A DNA stretch of 64,000 bases. Source: an uncultured Oscillospiraceae bacterium (GTDB lineage: Bacteria > Bacillota > Clostridia > Oscillospirales > Oscillospiraceae). Position 1 is the first letter of the stretch. Every line of letters begins with the position of its first letter. Positions 31,873-39,783 of this stretch are shown here, piece after piece. The notes beneath the pieces were generated by a model that did not search any database, was not told where the DNA came from, and worked only from the letters and a program-made list of their open reading frames with translations. A program made the translations under genes and the position numbers. Location: NCBI GenBank assembly GCA_947623745.1, contig CANQHN010000010.1, forward strand, positions 17,576-81,575. Reading direction: 5' to 3'.

Positions 31873-31904
31873 AAAAAGACCGTCTGCCCTCAGACGGCCT
31901 TTTT
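31873..31904. terminator. Terminator after rpsT
   Basis: A 14-bp stem with one mismatch and a CCCT loop. On the minus strand it ends in CTTTTTCTTTTC. Confidence 0.85.
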
Positions 31905-31912
31905 ACTTTGAC

Positions 31913-32176
31913 TTACGCCAGCTTGTTCAGCCTGATGGTCATGCCGCTCTTCTTGTTGGCGGCATTGTTTTTATGCAGCAGCCCCTTGGCAACGGCCTGA
32001 TCCACCGCCTTGACGGCTACCTTGTAAGCGACATCGGCCTCGCTGCGGTTGCCATCCGCCACCGCGGCGTCAAACTTTTTGATGTCGGTCTTCAGCGCGG
32101 ACTTCAGGGCCTTGTTCTGCATGGCCTTGGTCTTGCTGACCAGAACACGCTTCTTGGCAGACTTGATATTCGGCAA
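31913..32176 (-). CDS. rpsT: 30S ribosomal protein S20
   Basis: An 87-aa basic helical protein that binds the 5' domain of 16S rRNA. It begins PNIKSAKKRVLVSKTKAMQNKALKS and ends NAANKKSGMTIRLNKLA, the normal S20 layout. The start is TTG 32176, seven bases after GGAGG; TTG starts are common for rpsT and help feedback control. The track's extra 47 residues upstream include the promoter. A single-gene unit with a very strong promoter. Confidence 0.96.
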   Translation of the reverse strand: MPNIKSAKKRVLVSKTKAMQNKALKSALKTDIKKFDAAVADGNRSEADVAYKVAVKAVDQAVAKGLLHKNNAANKKSGMTIRLNKLA

Positions 32177-32236
32177 ACCAAACACCTCCTCCGATCTTGA
32201 TCTGAATTTACGCATGGTTGACCTGCGCAGGTATGT

Positions 32237-32265
32237 ATTATAGCAACGGCTCGGAAAAAAATCAA
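32237..32265 (-). promoter_or_regulatory. Promoter of rpsT
   Basis: Minus strand TTGATT, 17 nt, extended -10 TGCTATAAT, with an A/T-rich tract upstream (TTTTTTTT region) that could act as an UP element. Confidence 0.85.
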
Positions 32266-32373
32266 CTGTTTTTTTTGATTTTTTCAGAAAAAACGGATAG
32301 TTTTTTTGAGTGGGCAAAAAATAGTGGAAAAACGTGCCGGTGCCACAATATCTGGTGCCGGGGAGGAGGAGCT

Positions 32374-33264
32374 ATGCGCATCAGACGCACCGACCTGGCC
32401 CTGGAGGCCAGGGAACTATGGCAGGAGTCGGCGGGGGAGGCCACGGAGCTGCCCGGCGTGGAGGCCGGGGACAGTCTGCGGGAGGGGTTCCCTGTCACCA
32501 CCGTGCGCATCCTGGACCGGCGGGGGGAGCAGGCCCTGGGCAAAGCCCCGGGCAGCTACGTGACCCTGACCCTGGACGGCCTGCGGCGCCGGGAGGAGGG
32601 GGCCTTCGGCCGGGCGGTGCGGGCGGTGGCGGCGAAGCTGGGGGAGCTGCTGCCCGAGCTGACCCCGGACGCGCCGGCCCTGGTGGTGGGGCTGGGAAAC
32701 CGGTTCATCACCCCCGACGCCATTGGGCCCAAGGTCCACGACCACATTCTGGTCACCCGCCACCTGGTCGCCCAGGCCCCGGAGCACTTCGGCTCCTTCC
32801 GCCCGGTGGCCGCCCTGGCCGCCGGGGTGCTGGGCACGACGGGGGTGGAGAGCGGCGAGCTGGTGCGCAGCGTGTGCGGGACGCTCCGCCCGGCGGTGGT
32901 CATCGCGGTGGACGCCCTGGCCTCCCGCAGCGTGGAGCGGCTGTGCCGCACGGTGCAGCTGGCCGACACGGGCATCTCCCCGGGCTCCGGGGTGGGCAGC
33001 CACCGCCACGCCCTGGACCGGGACAGCCTGGGGGTGCCGGTGATCGCCGTAGGGGTGCCCACGGTGGTGGACGCGGCCACGCTGGCCGCCGACCTGACGG
33101 GGGCGGAGGAGCCCCCGGCCCTGGACCGGGGCCGGGAGATGCTGGTGACCCCCAAGGACATCGACAGCCAGGTGGACGATTTGAGCAAGGTGGTCGGCTA
33201 CGGCATCAACCTGGCCCTCCAGCCGGGGCTGGGGCTGGAGGACCTGGAGCTGCTGCTGAGCTGA
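32374..33264 (+). CDS. gpr: Spore germination protease GPR
   Basis: A 296-aa aspartic-type endopeptidase that degrades small acid-soluble spore proteins during germination. RTDLALEARE at the N terminus resembles the self-cleavage region. Family blocks are LVVGLGNRFITPDAIGPKV, VLGTTGVES, VIAVDALASRS, TVQLADTGISPGSGVG and VGVPTVVDAATL. It is shorter than Bacillus GPR (about 370 aa), as many clostridial forms are. The start is ATG 32374 after GGAGGAGGAG. A sporulation promoter is expected in the short gap to the divergent rpsT, but no convincing sigma-G box was seen. Confidence 0.93.
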   Translation: MRIRRTDLALEARELWQESAGEATELPGVEAGDSLREGFPVTTVRILDRRGEQALGKAPGSYVTLTLDGLRRREEGAFGRAVRAVAAKLGELLPELTPDAPALVVGLGNRFITPDAIGPKVHDHILVTRHLVAQAPEHFGSFRPVAALAAGVLGTTGVESGELVRSVCGTLRPAVVIAVDALASRSVERLCRTVQLADTGISPGSGVGSHRHALDRDSLGVPVIAVGVPTVVDAATLAADLTGAEEPPALDRGREMLVTPKDIDSQVDDLSKVVGYGINLALQPGLGLEDLELLLS

Positions 33265-33293
33265 GATTTGCGGCACATTTAATCGATTCTTTA

Positions 33294-33322
33294 TTTTCTT
33301 TCCGGGGGAAATGTGTTATACT
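33294..33322 (+). promoter_or_regulatory. Promoter of the glf-glycosyltransferase operon
   Basis: A weak -35 (TTTTCT), 17 nt, then extended -10 TGTTATACT. Confidence 0.6.
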
Positions 33323-33377
33323 GGACAGGCGCGGGGCAGTTTCCCCGCCAAAGACCAGAAAAAAGGTGGGAGACCCC

Positions 33378-34577
33378 TTGAAAAAGACATACGACGCCCT
33401 GGTAGTGGGCGCTGGATACGCCGGCGCGGTGTGCGCCCGTCAGCTGGCCGAGGGCGGCCGGAAGGTGCTGGTGCTGGAGCGCCGGGACCACGTGGGCGGA
33501 AACGCCTACGACCGGCTGGACGGCACCGGCGTGCTCATCCACCAGTACGGCCCCCACATCTTCCACACCAACAGCTACGACGTGTTCCTGTACCTGACCC
33601 GGTTCACCCGCTGGCGGGACTACCAGCACCGGGTCCTGGCCGATCTGCCCCGGGACGATTCTAAGGGGGATACCGGGCACCAGACGGCCGGCGGCCGCTT
33701 CCTGTTCCCGGTGCCCTTCAACCTCACCTCCCTGGAGAGCGCCTACGGGCCGGAGGAGGGCAAGCGGCTGGGGGAGAAGCTCATCGCCGCCTACGGCGAG
33801 GAGAAGAAGGTCACCATCCTGGAGCTGCGGCAGAGCGAGGACCCGGAGATCCGGCAGGTGGCCGACTACGTGTATGAGCACGTGTTTGTCCACTACACCA
33901 TGAAGCAGTGGGGCCAGACCCCGGAGGAGATCGACCCGGCCACCACCGCCCGGGTGCCCGTGTTCCTGTCCCGGGACGACCGGTACTTCCAGGACGAGTT
34001 CCAGGGGATGCCCCTGAAGGGCTACACCCCCATGTTCCAGGCCATGCTGGACCACCCCAACATCACTGTGGAGCTGGGGACCGAGGCCCTGGACCGGCTG
34101 GACGTGTCCGGGGAGGTCCTCAAGGTGGACGGGGAGCCCTTCGCCGGCCCAGTGGTGTTCACCGGCCAGGCGGACGAGCTGTTCGGCCGGAAGTTCGGCC
34201 CTCTCCCTTACCGGGCCCTGGACTTCGCCTTCGAGACCCTGGAGCAGGACTGGTTCCAGCCCGTGGGCACGGTGAACTACACCGTGGACCGGCCCTACAC
34301 CCGCATCACCGAGTTCAAGCACATGACCGGCCAGGACCTCCCCGGCGTGACCACCATCGTGAAGGAGTACTCCAAGGCCTACACCGGCGCCCCCGGCGAG
34401 ACGCCCTACTACGCCGTCATCAACCCGGAAAACAACGCCCTGTACGCCAAGTACAGGGCTGAGGTGGAGAAGTTCCCCAACCTGTACCTGCTGGGCCGCC
34501 TGGCGGAGTACAAGTACTACAACATGGACAAGATCGTGGAAAAGGCCCTTGCCCTGTCCGCCGAACTGCTGAAATAA
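33378..34577 (+). CDS. glf: UDP-galactopyranose mutase
   Basis: A 399-aa flavoenzyme converting UDP-galactopyranose to UDP-galactofuranose for surface glycans. The FAD motif VVGAGYAGAVCARQLAEGGRKVLVLERRDHVGGNAYD is followed by YGPHIFHTN, PVPFNLTSLE, TMKQWGQTPEE and the C-terminal YYNMDKIVEKAL. There is an insertion of about 15 residues (PRDDSKGDTGHQTAGG) just before the PVPFNL substrate loop, compared with usual forms. The start is TTG 33378 after AGGTGGGAG. It is followed 28 nt later by a glycosyltransferase, which may use the product. Confidence 0.95.
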   Translation: MKKTYDALVVGAGYAGAVCARQLAEGGRKVLVLERRDHVGGNAYDRLDGTGVLIHQYGPHIFHTNSYDVFLYLTRFTRWRDYQHRVLADLPRDDSKGDTGHQTAGGRFLFPVPFNLTSLESAYGPEEGKRLGEKLIAAYGEEKKVTILELRQSEDPEIRQVADYVYEHVFVHYTMKQWGQTPEEIDPATTARVPVFLSRDDRYFQDEFQGMPLKGYTPMFQAMLDHPNITVELGTEALDRLDVSGEVLKVDGEPFAGPVVFTGQADELFGRKFGPLPYRALDFAFETLEQDWFQPVGTVNYTVDRPYTRITEFKHMTGQDLPGVTTIVKEYSKAYTGAPGETPYYAVINPENNALYAKYRAEVEKFPNLYLLGRLAEYKYYNMDKIVEKALALSAELLK

Positions 34578-34605
34578 CATACTTCTTGATTAGGAGAGGA
34601 CATAT

Positions 34606-35634
34606 ATGGACAAGCTCATCACCTTCGCCGTGCCGTGCTACAACTCGGCGGCGTACATGGACAAGTGCATCGGCACCCTGCTCCAAGGCGGGGACGACAT
34701 CGAGATCATCCTCATCGACGACGGCTCCACTAAGGACGACACCCCCGCCATCTGCGACCGCTACGCGGCCCAGTACCCCGATATCGTCCGGGCCATCCAC
34801 CAGCCCAACGGTGGCCACGGCGAGGGGGTCAACCAGGGGATCCGGCACGCCAGCGGGATCTATTATAAGGTGGTGGACTCCGACGACTGGCTGGATGTGC
34901 CCGCCATGCACAAGGTGCTGGACAAGCTGCGCCAGTTCACCCGGGACAAAAAGCCGGTGGACCTGCTGGTGGCCAACTACGTGTATGAGCACGTGGAGGA
35001 CCACACCAGCCGGGTGATGCACTACCGCAACGTGTTCCCCCAGGGCCGGATGTTCAGCTGGGACCAGATCGGCCGGTTCCGCCCCTCCCAGTACCTGCTG
35101 ATGCACTCGGTGATCTACCGCACCCAGCTGCTGCGGGACTGCGGACTGGAGCTGCCCAAGCACACCTTCTACGTGGACAACATCTTCGTCTACCAGCCCC
35201 TGCCCTCGGTGCGCAACATCTACTATATGGATGTGGACCTGTACCGCTACTTCATCGGCCGCGCCGACCAGTCGGTGAATGAGAAGGTGATGGTGAGCCG
35301 AGTGGACCAGCAGCTGCGGGTGACCTACCAGATGATCGACTCCCACGACCTGAAGTTGATCTCCCAGCAGTCCAAAAAGCTGGGGCGGTATATGTTCAAC
35401 TACCTGTCCATGATGATGGCCATCTCCTCCATCTTCCTCACCATCGACGGGAAGCCGGAGAGCATGGGCAAGCGCACCCAGCTGTGGGAGTACCTGCGCA
35501 CGGTGGACTCCAGCATATACCACAAGATGAAGTATCGGGCGGTGTCCACCTTTACCATCTTCCCCGGCTACCAGGGCCGCAAGCTGTCGGTGCACCTGTA
35601 CCGGCTGGCCCGGAAGATCTACAAATTCAATTGA
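34606..35634 (+). CDS. Glycosyltransferase family 2
   Basis: A 342-aa GT-A fold enzyme. The N terminus has FAVPCYNSAAYMDKCIGTLL and the nucleotide-binding IILIDDGSTKDDT; the metal motif is VVDSDDW. The C-terminal part has no membrane segment, so it is probably a cytoplasmic, membrane-associated enzyme building a surface polysaccharide or teichoic-like polymer. It is second after glf, which suggests but does not prove galactofuranose transfer. The start is ATG 34606 after AGGAGAGG. Ends at a strong terminator. Confidence 0.9.
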   Translation: MDKLITFAVPCYNSAAYMDKCIGTLLQGGDDIEIILIDDGSTKDDTPAICDRYAAQYPDIVRAIHQPNGGHGEGVNQGIRHASGIYYKVVDSDDWLDVPAMHKVLDKLRQFTRDKKPVDLLVANYVYEHVEDHTSRVMHYRNVFPQGRMFSWDQIGRFRPSQYLLMHSVIYRTQLLRDCGLELPKHTFYVDNIFVYQPLPSVRNIYYMDVDLYRYFIGRADQSVNEKVMVSRVDQQLRVTYQMIDSHDLKLISQQSKKLGRYMFNYLSMMMAISSIFLTIDGKPESMGKRTQLWEYLRTVDSSIYHKMKYRAVSTFTIFPGYQGRKLSVHLYRLARKIYKFN

Positions 35635-35640
35635 ACCAGC

Positions 35641-35677
35641 GGCCCGCCCGTGCAGACTCATGGGCGGGCCCGTTTTT
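35641..35677 (+). terminator. Terminator after the glycosyltransferase
   Basis: A GC stem (gcccgcccgtg/catgggcgggc with one G-U) followed by CCCGTTTTT. It lies only about 10 nt before the ribosome site of the Cof gene, so read-through may still express that gene. Confidence 0.75.
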
Positions 35678-35693
35678 GAGAGGAGAGAGGAAC

Positions 35694-36506
35694 ATGATCC
35701 GTCTTATCGCCTTCGACCTGGACGGCACTCTGCTGGACCCCGCCGGGGAGATCACCCCAGAGACGGTGCGGGCCATCGCCCGGGCCCGGGAAAATGGGGT
35801 GCGGGTGGTGATCGCCACCGGCCGCAGCGACCGGGAGGCGGCGGATTTCGCCCGCCGGGCGGGGTGCGACGGGCTGGCCGTCTGCGTGGGCGGCGCGGTC
35901 CTGACGGACACGGCCACCCTGGAGCAGCTGCGCCGTTGGGACATGCCTTGGGAGAGCGGGAGAAGGGCCCTGGAGCTGTGCCTGGGCAGGGGGATCGAGC
36001 TGATGCTCTTCGCCGGGGACCGGATCGTGCTGGACCCCTTCTCCAGCCAGTCCCTGCGCAGGACCTTCCCCTTCCCGGTATTCCATGAGGCGGCGGTGGT
36101 GGCGGAGGACCCCATCGCCTACCTGGAGCAGAACGGCCTGCCCCTGACCAAGATCCACGCGGACCAGAAGCCGGGAGGCTACCCCCGGGAGGAGCTGGCC
36201 GCCCTGCCCGGGGTGGAGCTCACCGCCTCCAACGGCAGGGACTGCGAGGTCATCCCCGCCGGGGTGAGCAAGGGCCGCGCCCTGGCCCTGCTGGCCGCGT
36301 TATACGGCGTGCCCCTGGCCGAGTGCGCCGCGGTGGGGGACAACGAGAACGACCTATCCATGCTGGAGGCCGTGGGGACGCCCATCGCCATGGGCAACGC
36401 CACACAGGCGGTGAAGCGGGCGGCCAAATATGTCTGCGCCTCCAACGGCCAGGAGGGCGCGGCCTCCGCCATCCGGTACATCCTGGAGCAAAATGGGACG
36501 ATTTAG
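35694..36506 (+). CDS. Cof-type HAD-superfamily sugar phosphatase
   Basis: A 270-aa HAD hydrolase of the Cof (IIB) subfamily. Motif I is FDLDGTLLD, motif II VVIATGR, and the C-terminal motifs are KGRALALLAALYGV with GDNENDLSMLEAVGTPIAMGNA. The cap domain lies between. Such enzymes dephosphorylate sugar phosphates, FMN or PLP; the substrate is not predictable here. The start is ATG 35694 with AGGAGAGAGG. It follows a terminator and may depend on read-through from the glf operon, since no separate promoter is seen. Confidence 0.9.
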   Translation: MIRLIAFDLDGTLLDPAGEITPETVRAIARARENGVRVVIATGRSDREAADFARRAGCDGLAVCVGGAVLTDTATLEQLRRWDMPWESGRRALELCLGRGIELMLFAGDRIVLDPFSSQSLRRTFPFPVFHEAAVVAEDPIAYLEQNGLPLTKIHADQKPGGYPREELAALPGVELTASNGRDCEVIPAGVSKGRALALLAALYGVPLAECAAVGDNENDLSMLEAVGTPIAMGNATQAVKRAAKYVCASNGQEGAASAIRYILEQNGTI

Positions 36507-36533
36507 AAAAACGGGGCAAAATGCCCCGTTTTT
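36507..36533 (+). terminator. Terminator after the Cof phosphatase gene
   Basis: A perfect 11-bp stem aaaaacggggc...gccccgttttt immediately at the stop codon. Confidence 0.88.
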
Positions 36534-36547
36534 CTTGCGATTTCCCC

Positions 36548-36578
36548 TTGACTTTCCCCCTGGGGGAGGGTTTATCAT
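36548..36578 (+). promoter_or_regulatory. MerR-type promoter with 19-bp spacer and central dyad (no MerR gene nearby)
   Basis: TTGACT and TATCAT are separated by 19 nt. The spacer is filled by the near-perfect dyad ACTTTCCCCCTGGGGGAGGGT, the hallmark of promoters twisted open by MerR-family activators (compare CueR and ZntR sites). No open reading frame with a ribosome site follows within 150 nt. The rest of the gap to tetR (36579-36694) holds nothing else recognised. Confidence 0.65.
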
Positions 36579-36694
36579 GACCTGCGCTGGGCAAACTGTA
36601 TCGAAATTCGCCCCGCCGCCTGGACCGCGGGAAGGGCCGCCGGGCGGATTTGGAAAAGAAATGTAAACAAATTTTGAAATCCATGCTTTCCCGC

Positions 36695-36723
36695 TTGACA
36701 GTACAGTTAGCCCCGGCTATACT
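36695..36723 (+). promoter_or_regulatory. Promoter of the tetR-export operon
   Basis: A perfect TTGACA, 17 nt, TATACT. Confidence 0.85.
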
Positions 36724-36727
36724 CGAC

Positions 36728-36742
36728 ATGACAACTTGTCAT
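36728..36742 (+). promoter_or_regulatory. TetR operator
   Basis: A perfect 15-nt palindrome ATGACAA-C-TTGTCAT begins right after the -10 box and covers the transcription start, before a TetR gene. Binding here would block the operon. Confidence 0.78.
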
Positions 36743-36764
36743 ATTCCCGGAGAGGAGGGGGACC

Positions 36765-37370
36765 GTGCCAAGCGATACATTTTTCCGGCTGCCGGAGGAG
36801 AAGCGCCGGCGGCTGCTGGCCGCCGCCCAGGCGGAATTTGCCCGGGTGCCCTATGACGAGACCTCCATCAACCGGATCATCCGGGAGGCCGGCATCCCCC
36901 GGGGCAGCTTCTATATGTACTTCCAGGACAAGGAGGATCTGTTCCGCTACCTGCTCAGGGACTACACCGGCTGGATCGGCCAGCAGCTGCTGGAGCTGCT
37001 GCGGCGGGAGGAGGGCGACCTGTTCGCCGCCTTCCGCGGCCTGTTCGACCGGCTCACCGGCCTGGCCGCCGGCTCGGAGGGGGAGCGGATGCGGCAGATC
37101 GCCCAGGTGCTTTGGCGCAACGCCGGGGCCCAGCAGGGGGCGCTGCTGCGCTCCATCAGCCCGCCGGCCCTGGCGGACCCCATTTTGAGCGAGATCGACG
37201 CCAGCCGCCTGTCCCTGGAGCGGGAGGAGGACCTGGAGGAGATCGTACATATCCTCTTCAGCGTGACCATCCCCACCCTGTGCGCCGCGGAGCAGGAGCC
37301 GGCGGCGCTGGTGCGGGAGCACTATCTGGCCCGGCTGGACATCCTCAGCCGGGGTATGGCGGCGCGGTGA
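36765..37370 (+). CDS. TetR/AcrR-family transcriptional repressor
   Basis: A 201-aa one-component regulator. The N-terminal helix-turn-helix is clear (EKRRRLLAAAQAEFARVPYDETSINRIIREAGIPRGSFYMYFQDKEDLF). The C-terminal ligand domain is variable. The start is GTG 36765 after GAGGAGGGGG. A palindrome over its promoter start (36728-36742) indicates autorepression. It is the first gene of an operon with a membrane fusion protein, an ABC ATPase and a permease, so its ligand is probably the exported compound or an envelope stress signal. Confidence 0.92.
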   Translation: MPSDTFFRLPEEKRRRLLAAAQAEFARVPYDETSINRIIREAGIPRGSFYMYFQDKEDLFRYLLRDYTGWIGQQLLELLRREEGDLFAAFRGLFDRLTGLAAGSEGERMRQIAQVLWRNAGAQQGALLRSISPPALADPILSEIDASRLSLEREEDLEEIVHILFSVTIPTLCAAEQEPAALVREHYLARLDILSRGMAAR

Positions 37371-37403
37371 GCGCCAAGAAACGCGCAAAGGAGACTGGAA
37401 CCT

Positions 37404-39035
37404 ATGGAAACTGCACAGCTGACCAACCAGACCCCGGCCCCCCAGGCGGAGGCCCCCGTCCTGGAGGCGCCCAAGAAGAAGCGCCGCTGGCCCAAGTGGG
37501 TGCTGGTGGGCGTGATCGTCCTGGCGGTCCTGTTTTTCACGGTGATCCGCCCCATGATGGGCGCGGGCCAGAGCCTGATCGCCTCCACCTATCTGAGCCA
37601 GCAGGCCCAGATCCGGGATGTGACCGTGTCGGTGAGCAGCACCGGCACCGTGACCCCCATCGACTCCTACACCGTCAACGCCCTGGTCACCGGCGAGGTG
37701 CTGGACGCCCCCTTTGAGGAGGGCGACCGGGTGGAGAAGGGGGCCCTCCTGTACCAGATCGAGGCCGACGACGCCGAGATCGCCGTGGAGCAGGCCCGGC
37801 TCTCCGTCCGGCAGGCCCAGCTCTCCCAGCAGACAGCCAGCGAGAGCCTGAACCCCGCCGCCAACGGCGCGGGGGTGGTACAGAACCTGTACGTGAAGCG
37901 GGGGGACACGGTGAGCGCCGGCACCCCCATCGCCGACATCGCCGACAACTCCACCATGACCGTGGACGTCACCTTCCACAGCATGGACGCGGCGGCCCTG
38001 TCCGTGGGCCAGCAGGCCACGGTGACCATCGACGGCACCCTGGAGACCCTGACGGGTACCATCGAGTCCATCTCCGCCGCCGACCAGGTGGGCCCGGGCG
38101 GCACCCTGCTGCGGCAGGTGAAGGTGCGGGTGACCAACCCCGGCGCCCTCACCGCCGGCACCAGCGCCACCGTCAGCGTGGGGGACATCGACTGCGCCGG
38201 GGGCGGTACCTTCGCGGCTAACCTGAACCAGACCGTGGTGGCCATGACCAGCGGAGAGATCACGGCCCTGAACGTCTCGGTGGGCTCCCCGGTGAAGGAC
38301 GGCACAGTGCTGGCCACCATCGGCGGCACCAGCGCCAGCAGCACCCTGGAGAACGCCTCCATCTCCCTGGAGAACGCCCAGCTGGCCCTCCGGCGGGCGG
38401 AGGATGCCATGGAGAACTACACCATCACCGCGCCCATCTCCGGCACCGTCATTGAGAAGAACTTCAAGGCCGGCGACACCATCGAGAACGCCTCCCTCAC
38501 CGCCGCCGGCGGCCGCCTGGCCCTGATCTACGACATGACCACCCTCACCTTTGAGATGCGCATCGACGAGCTGGACATCAACAAGATCCAGGAGGGGCAG
38601 GAGGTGTCCATCACCTCCGACGCTGTGGAGGGGGCCACCTTCTCCGGCGTGGTGGACAAGATCAGCATCAACGGCACCACCGTCAGCGGCCGGACCACCT
38701 ACCCCATCACCGTGAACATCCTGGACCCCGGCGACCTGAAGCCCGGCATGAACGTGTCCGCCGACGTGATCGTGGAGCGGGTGGGCCAGGTGCTCACCGT
38801 CCCCGTGGAGGCGGTGAACCGGGGCAGCGAGAAGCCCTACGTCCTGGTGGCCGGCGAGGGTGCTCTGGACAAGGACGGCAATCTGTCCGACCCCAACCGC
38901 CTGGAGCGCCGGGAGGTTACCCTGGGCCGCAACGACGACAGCTTTATCGAGATCGTGGACGGCCTGTCCGAGGGGGAGCAGGTGTTCTGGCTCAACGAGG
39001 TCACCAACCCCCTCGCCGCCATGATGGGGATGTGA
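37404..39035 (+). CDS. Membrane fusion protein (HlyD/RND periplasmic-adaptor-like) of an ABC exporter
   Basis: A 543-aa protein with an N-terminal cytoplasmic tail, one membrane helix (about 31-52, WVLVGVIVLAVLFFTVI) and a large extracellular part. Two biotinyl-lipoyl-like halves are visible, VNALVTGEVLDAPFEEGDRVEKGALLYQIE and ITAPISGTVIEKNFKAGDTI. Coiled-coil segments of alternating EQAR/QLSQQ and a C-terminal beta barrel (VPVEAVNRGSEKPYVLV) are also present. It partners with the MacB-like permease and ATPase encoded next. The adaptor is long for a Gram-positive family member because the lipoyl/hairpin part looks duplicated. Confidence 0.9.
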   Translation: METAQLTNQTPAPQAEAPVLEAPKKKRRWPKWVLVGVIVLAVLFFTVIRPMMGAGQSLIASTYLSQQAQIRDVTVSVSSTGTVTPIDSYTVNALVTGEVLDAPFEEGDRVEKGALLYQIEADDAEIAVEQARLSVRQAQLSQQTASESLNPAANGAGVVQNLYVKRGDTVSAGTPIADIADNSTMTVDVTFHSMDAAALSVGQQATVTIDGTLETLTGTIESISAADQVGPGGTLLRQVKVRVTNPGALTAGTSATVSVGDIDCAGGGTFAANLNQTVVAMTSGEITALNVSVGSPVKDGTVLATIGGTSASSTLENASISLENAQLALRRAEDAMENYTITAPISGTVIEKNFKAGDTIENASLTAAGGRLALIYDMTTLTFEMRIDELDINKIQEGQEVSITSDAVEGATFSGVVDKISINGTTVSGRTTYPITVNILDPGDLKPGMNVSADVIVERVGQVLTVPVEAVNRGSEKPYVLVAGEGALDKDGNLSDPNRLERREVTLGRNDDSFIEIVDGLSEGEQVFWLNEVTNPLAAMMGM

Positions 39036-39039
39036 GCCC

Positions 39040-39783
39040 ATGGGACACCTGATCGAATTCAGACAGGTATACAAGATATACCAGATGGGGGACACCGCCG
39101 TCCACGCCCTGGACGGGGTGGACATCACCATCGACAAGGGGGAGTTCGTGGCCATCGTGGGCCAGTCGGGCTCCGGCAAGTCCACCGCCATGAACATCAT
39201 CGGCTGCCTGGACGTGCCCACCCGGGGGCAGTACTTCCTGGGGGGCACCGACGTGTCCACCATGGACGACGACCAGCAGGCGGTCATCCGCAACAAGATG
39301 CTGGGGTTCATCTTCCAGCAGTACAACCTGATTCCCAAGCTCAACGTGCTGGAGAACGTGGAGCTGCCCCTGCTCTACGCCGGCGTGCCGGAGCGGGAGC
39401 GCCGGGAGCGGGCGCGCTCCGCGCTGGAGCGGGTGGGCCTGGCGGACAAGAGCAAAAATCTGCCCAGCCAGCTCTCCGGCGGCCAGCAGCAGCGGGTGTC
39501 CATCGCCCGGGCCCTGGCCGGCAGCCCCTCGGTCATCCTGGCCGACGAGCCCACCGGCGCCCTGGACTCCCGCACCGGCCGGGAGGTGCTCCACTTCCTC
39601 AAGCAGCTCAACCGGGAGGGGGACACGGTGGTGCTCATCACCCACGACAACTCCATCGCCGTCATGGCCGACCGGATCATCCGCCTCCAGGACGGGAAGG
39701 TCATCTACGACGGGGACGCCCACGACCCCCGGGCCGTGGTCCAGCCCCACCTGCCCGGCGAGGATGAGGAGGTGGGGGCCTGA
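39040..39783 (+). CDS. ABC transporter ATP-binding protein, MacB/LolD type
   Basis: A 247-aa ATPase with Walker [11 protein letters not shown]-loop [24 protein letters not shown], signature [15 protein letters not shown], Walker [13 protein letters not shown] and switch His THD. The PLLYAGV and NL-PKL-NV pattern is that of the MacB/LolD (FtsE-like) group, which powers mechanotransmission rather than classic transport. The ATG at 39040 starts 4 nt after the adaptor stop. It ends in a TGATG overlap with the permease gene. Confidence 0.95.
   Translation: MGHLIEFRQVYKIYQMGDTAVHALDGVDITIDKGEFVAIVGQSGSGKSTAMNIIGCLDVPTRGQYFLGGTDVSTMDDDQQAVIRNKMLGFIFQQYNLIPKLNVLENVELPLLYAGVPERERRERARSALERVGLADKSKNLPSQLSGGQQQRVSIARALAGSPSVILADEPTGALDSRTGREVLHFLKQLNREGDTVVLITHDNSIAVMADRIIRLQDGKVIYDGDAHDPRAVVQPHLPGEDEEVGA

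Noticed and set aside
32218-32373. N-terminal extension of gpr on the track
   Set aside because: It overlaps the divergent rpsT promoter; the ATG at 32374 has an ideal ribosome site and gives the family N terminus.
36577-36666. 29-aa ORF after the MerR-type promoter
   Set aside because: It would begin on the -10 box, has no ribosome site and no conserved look.
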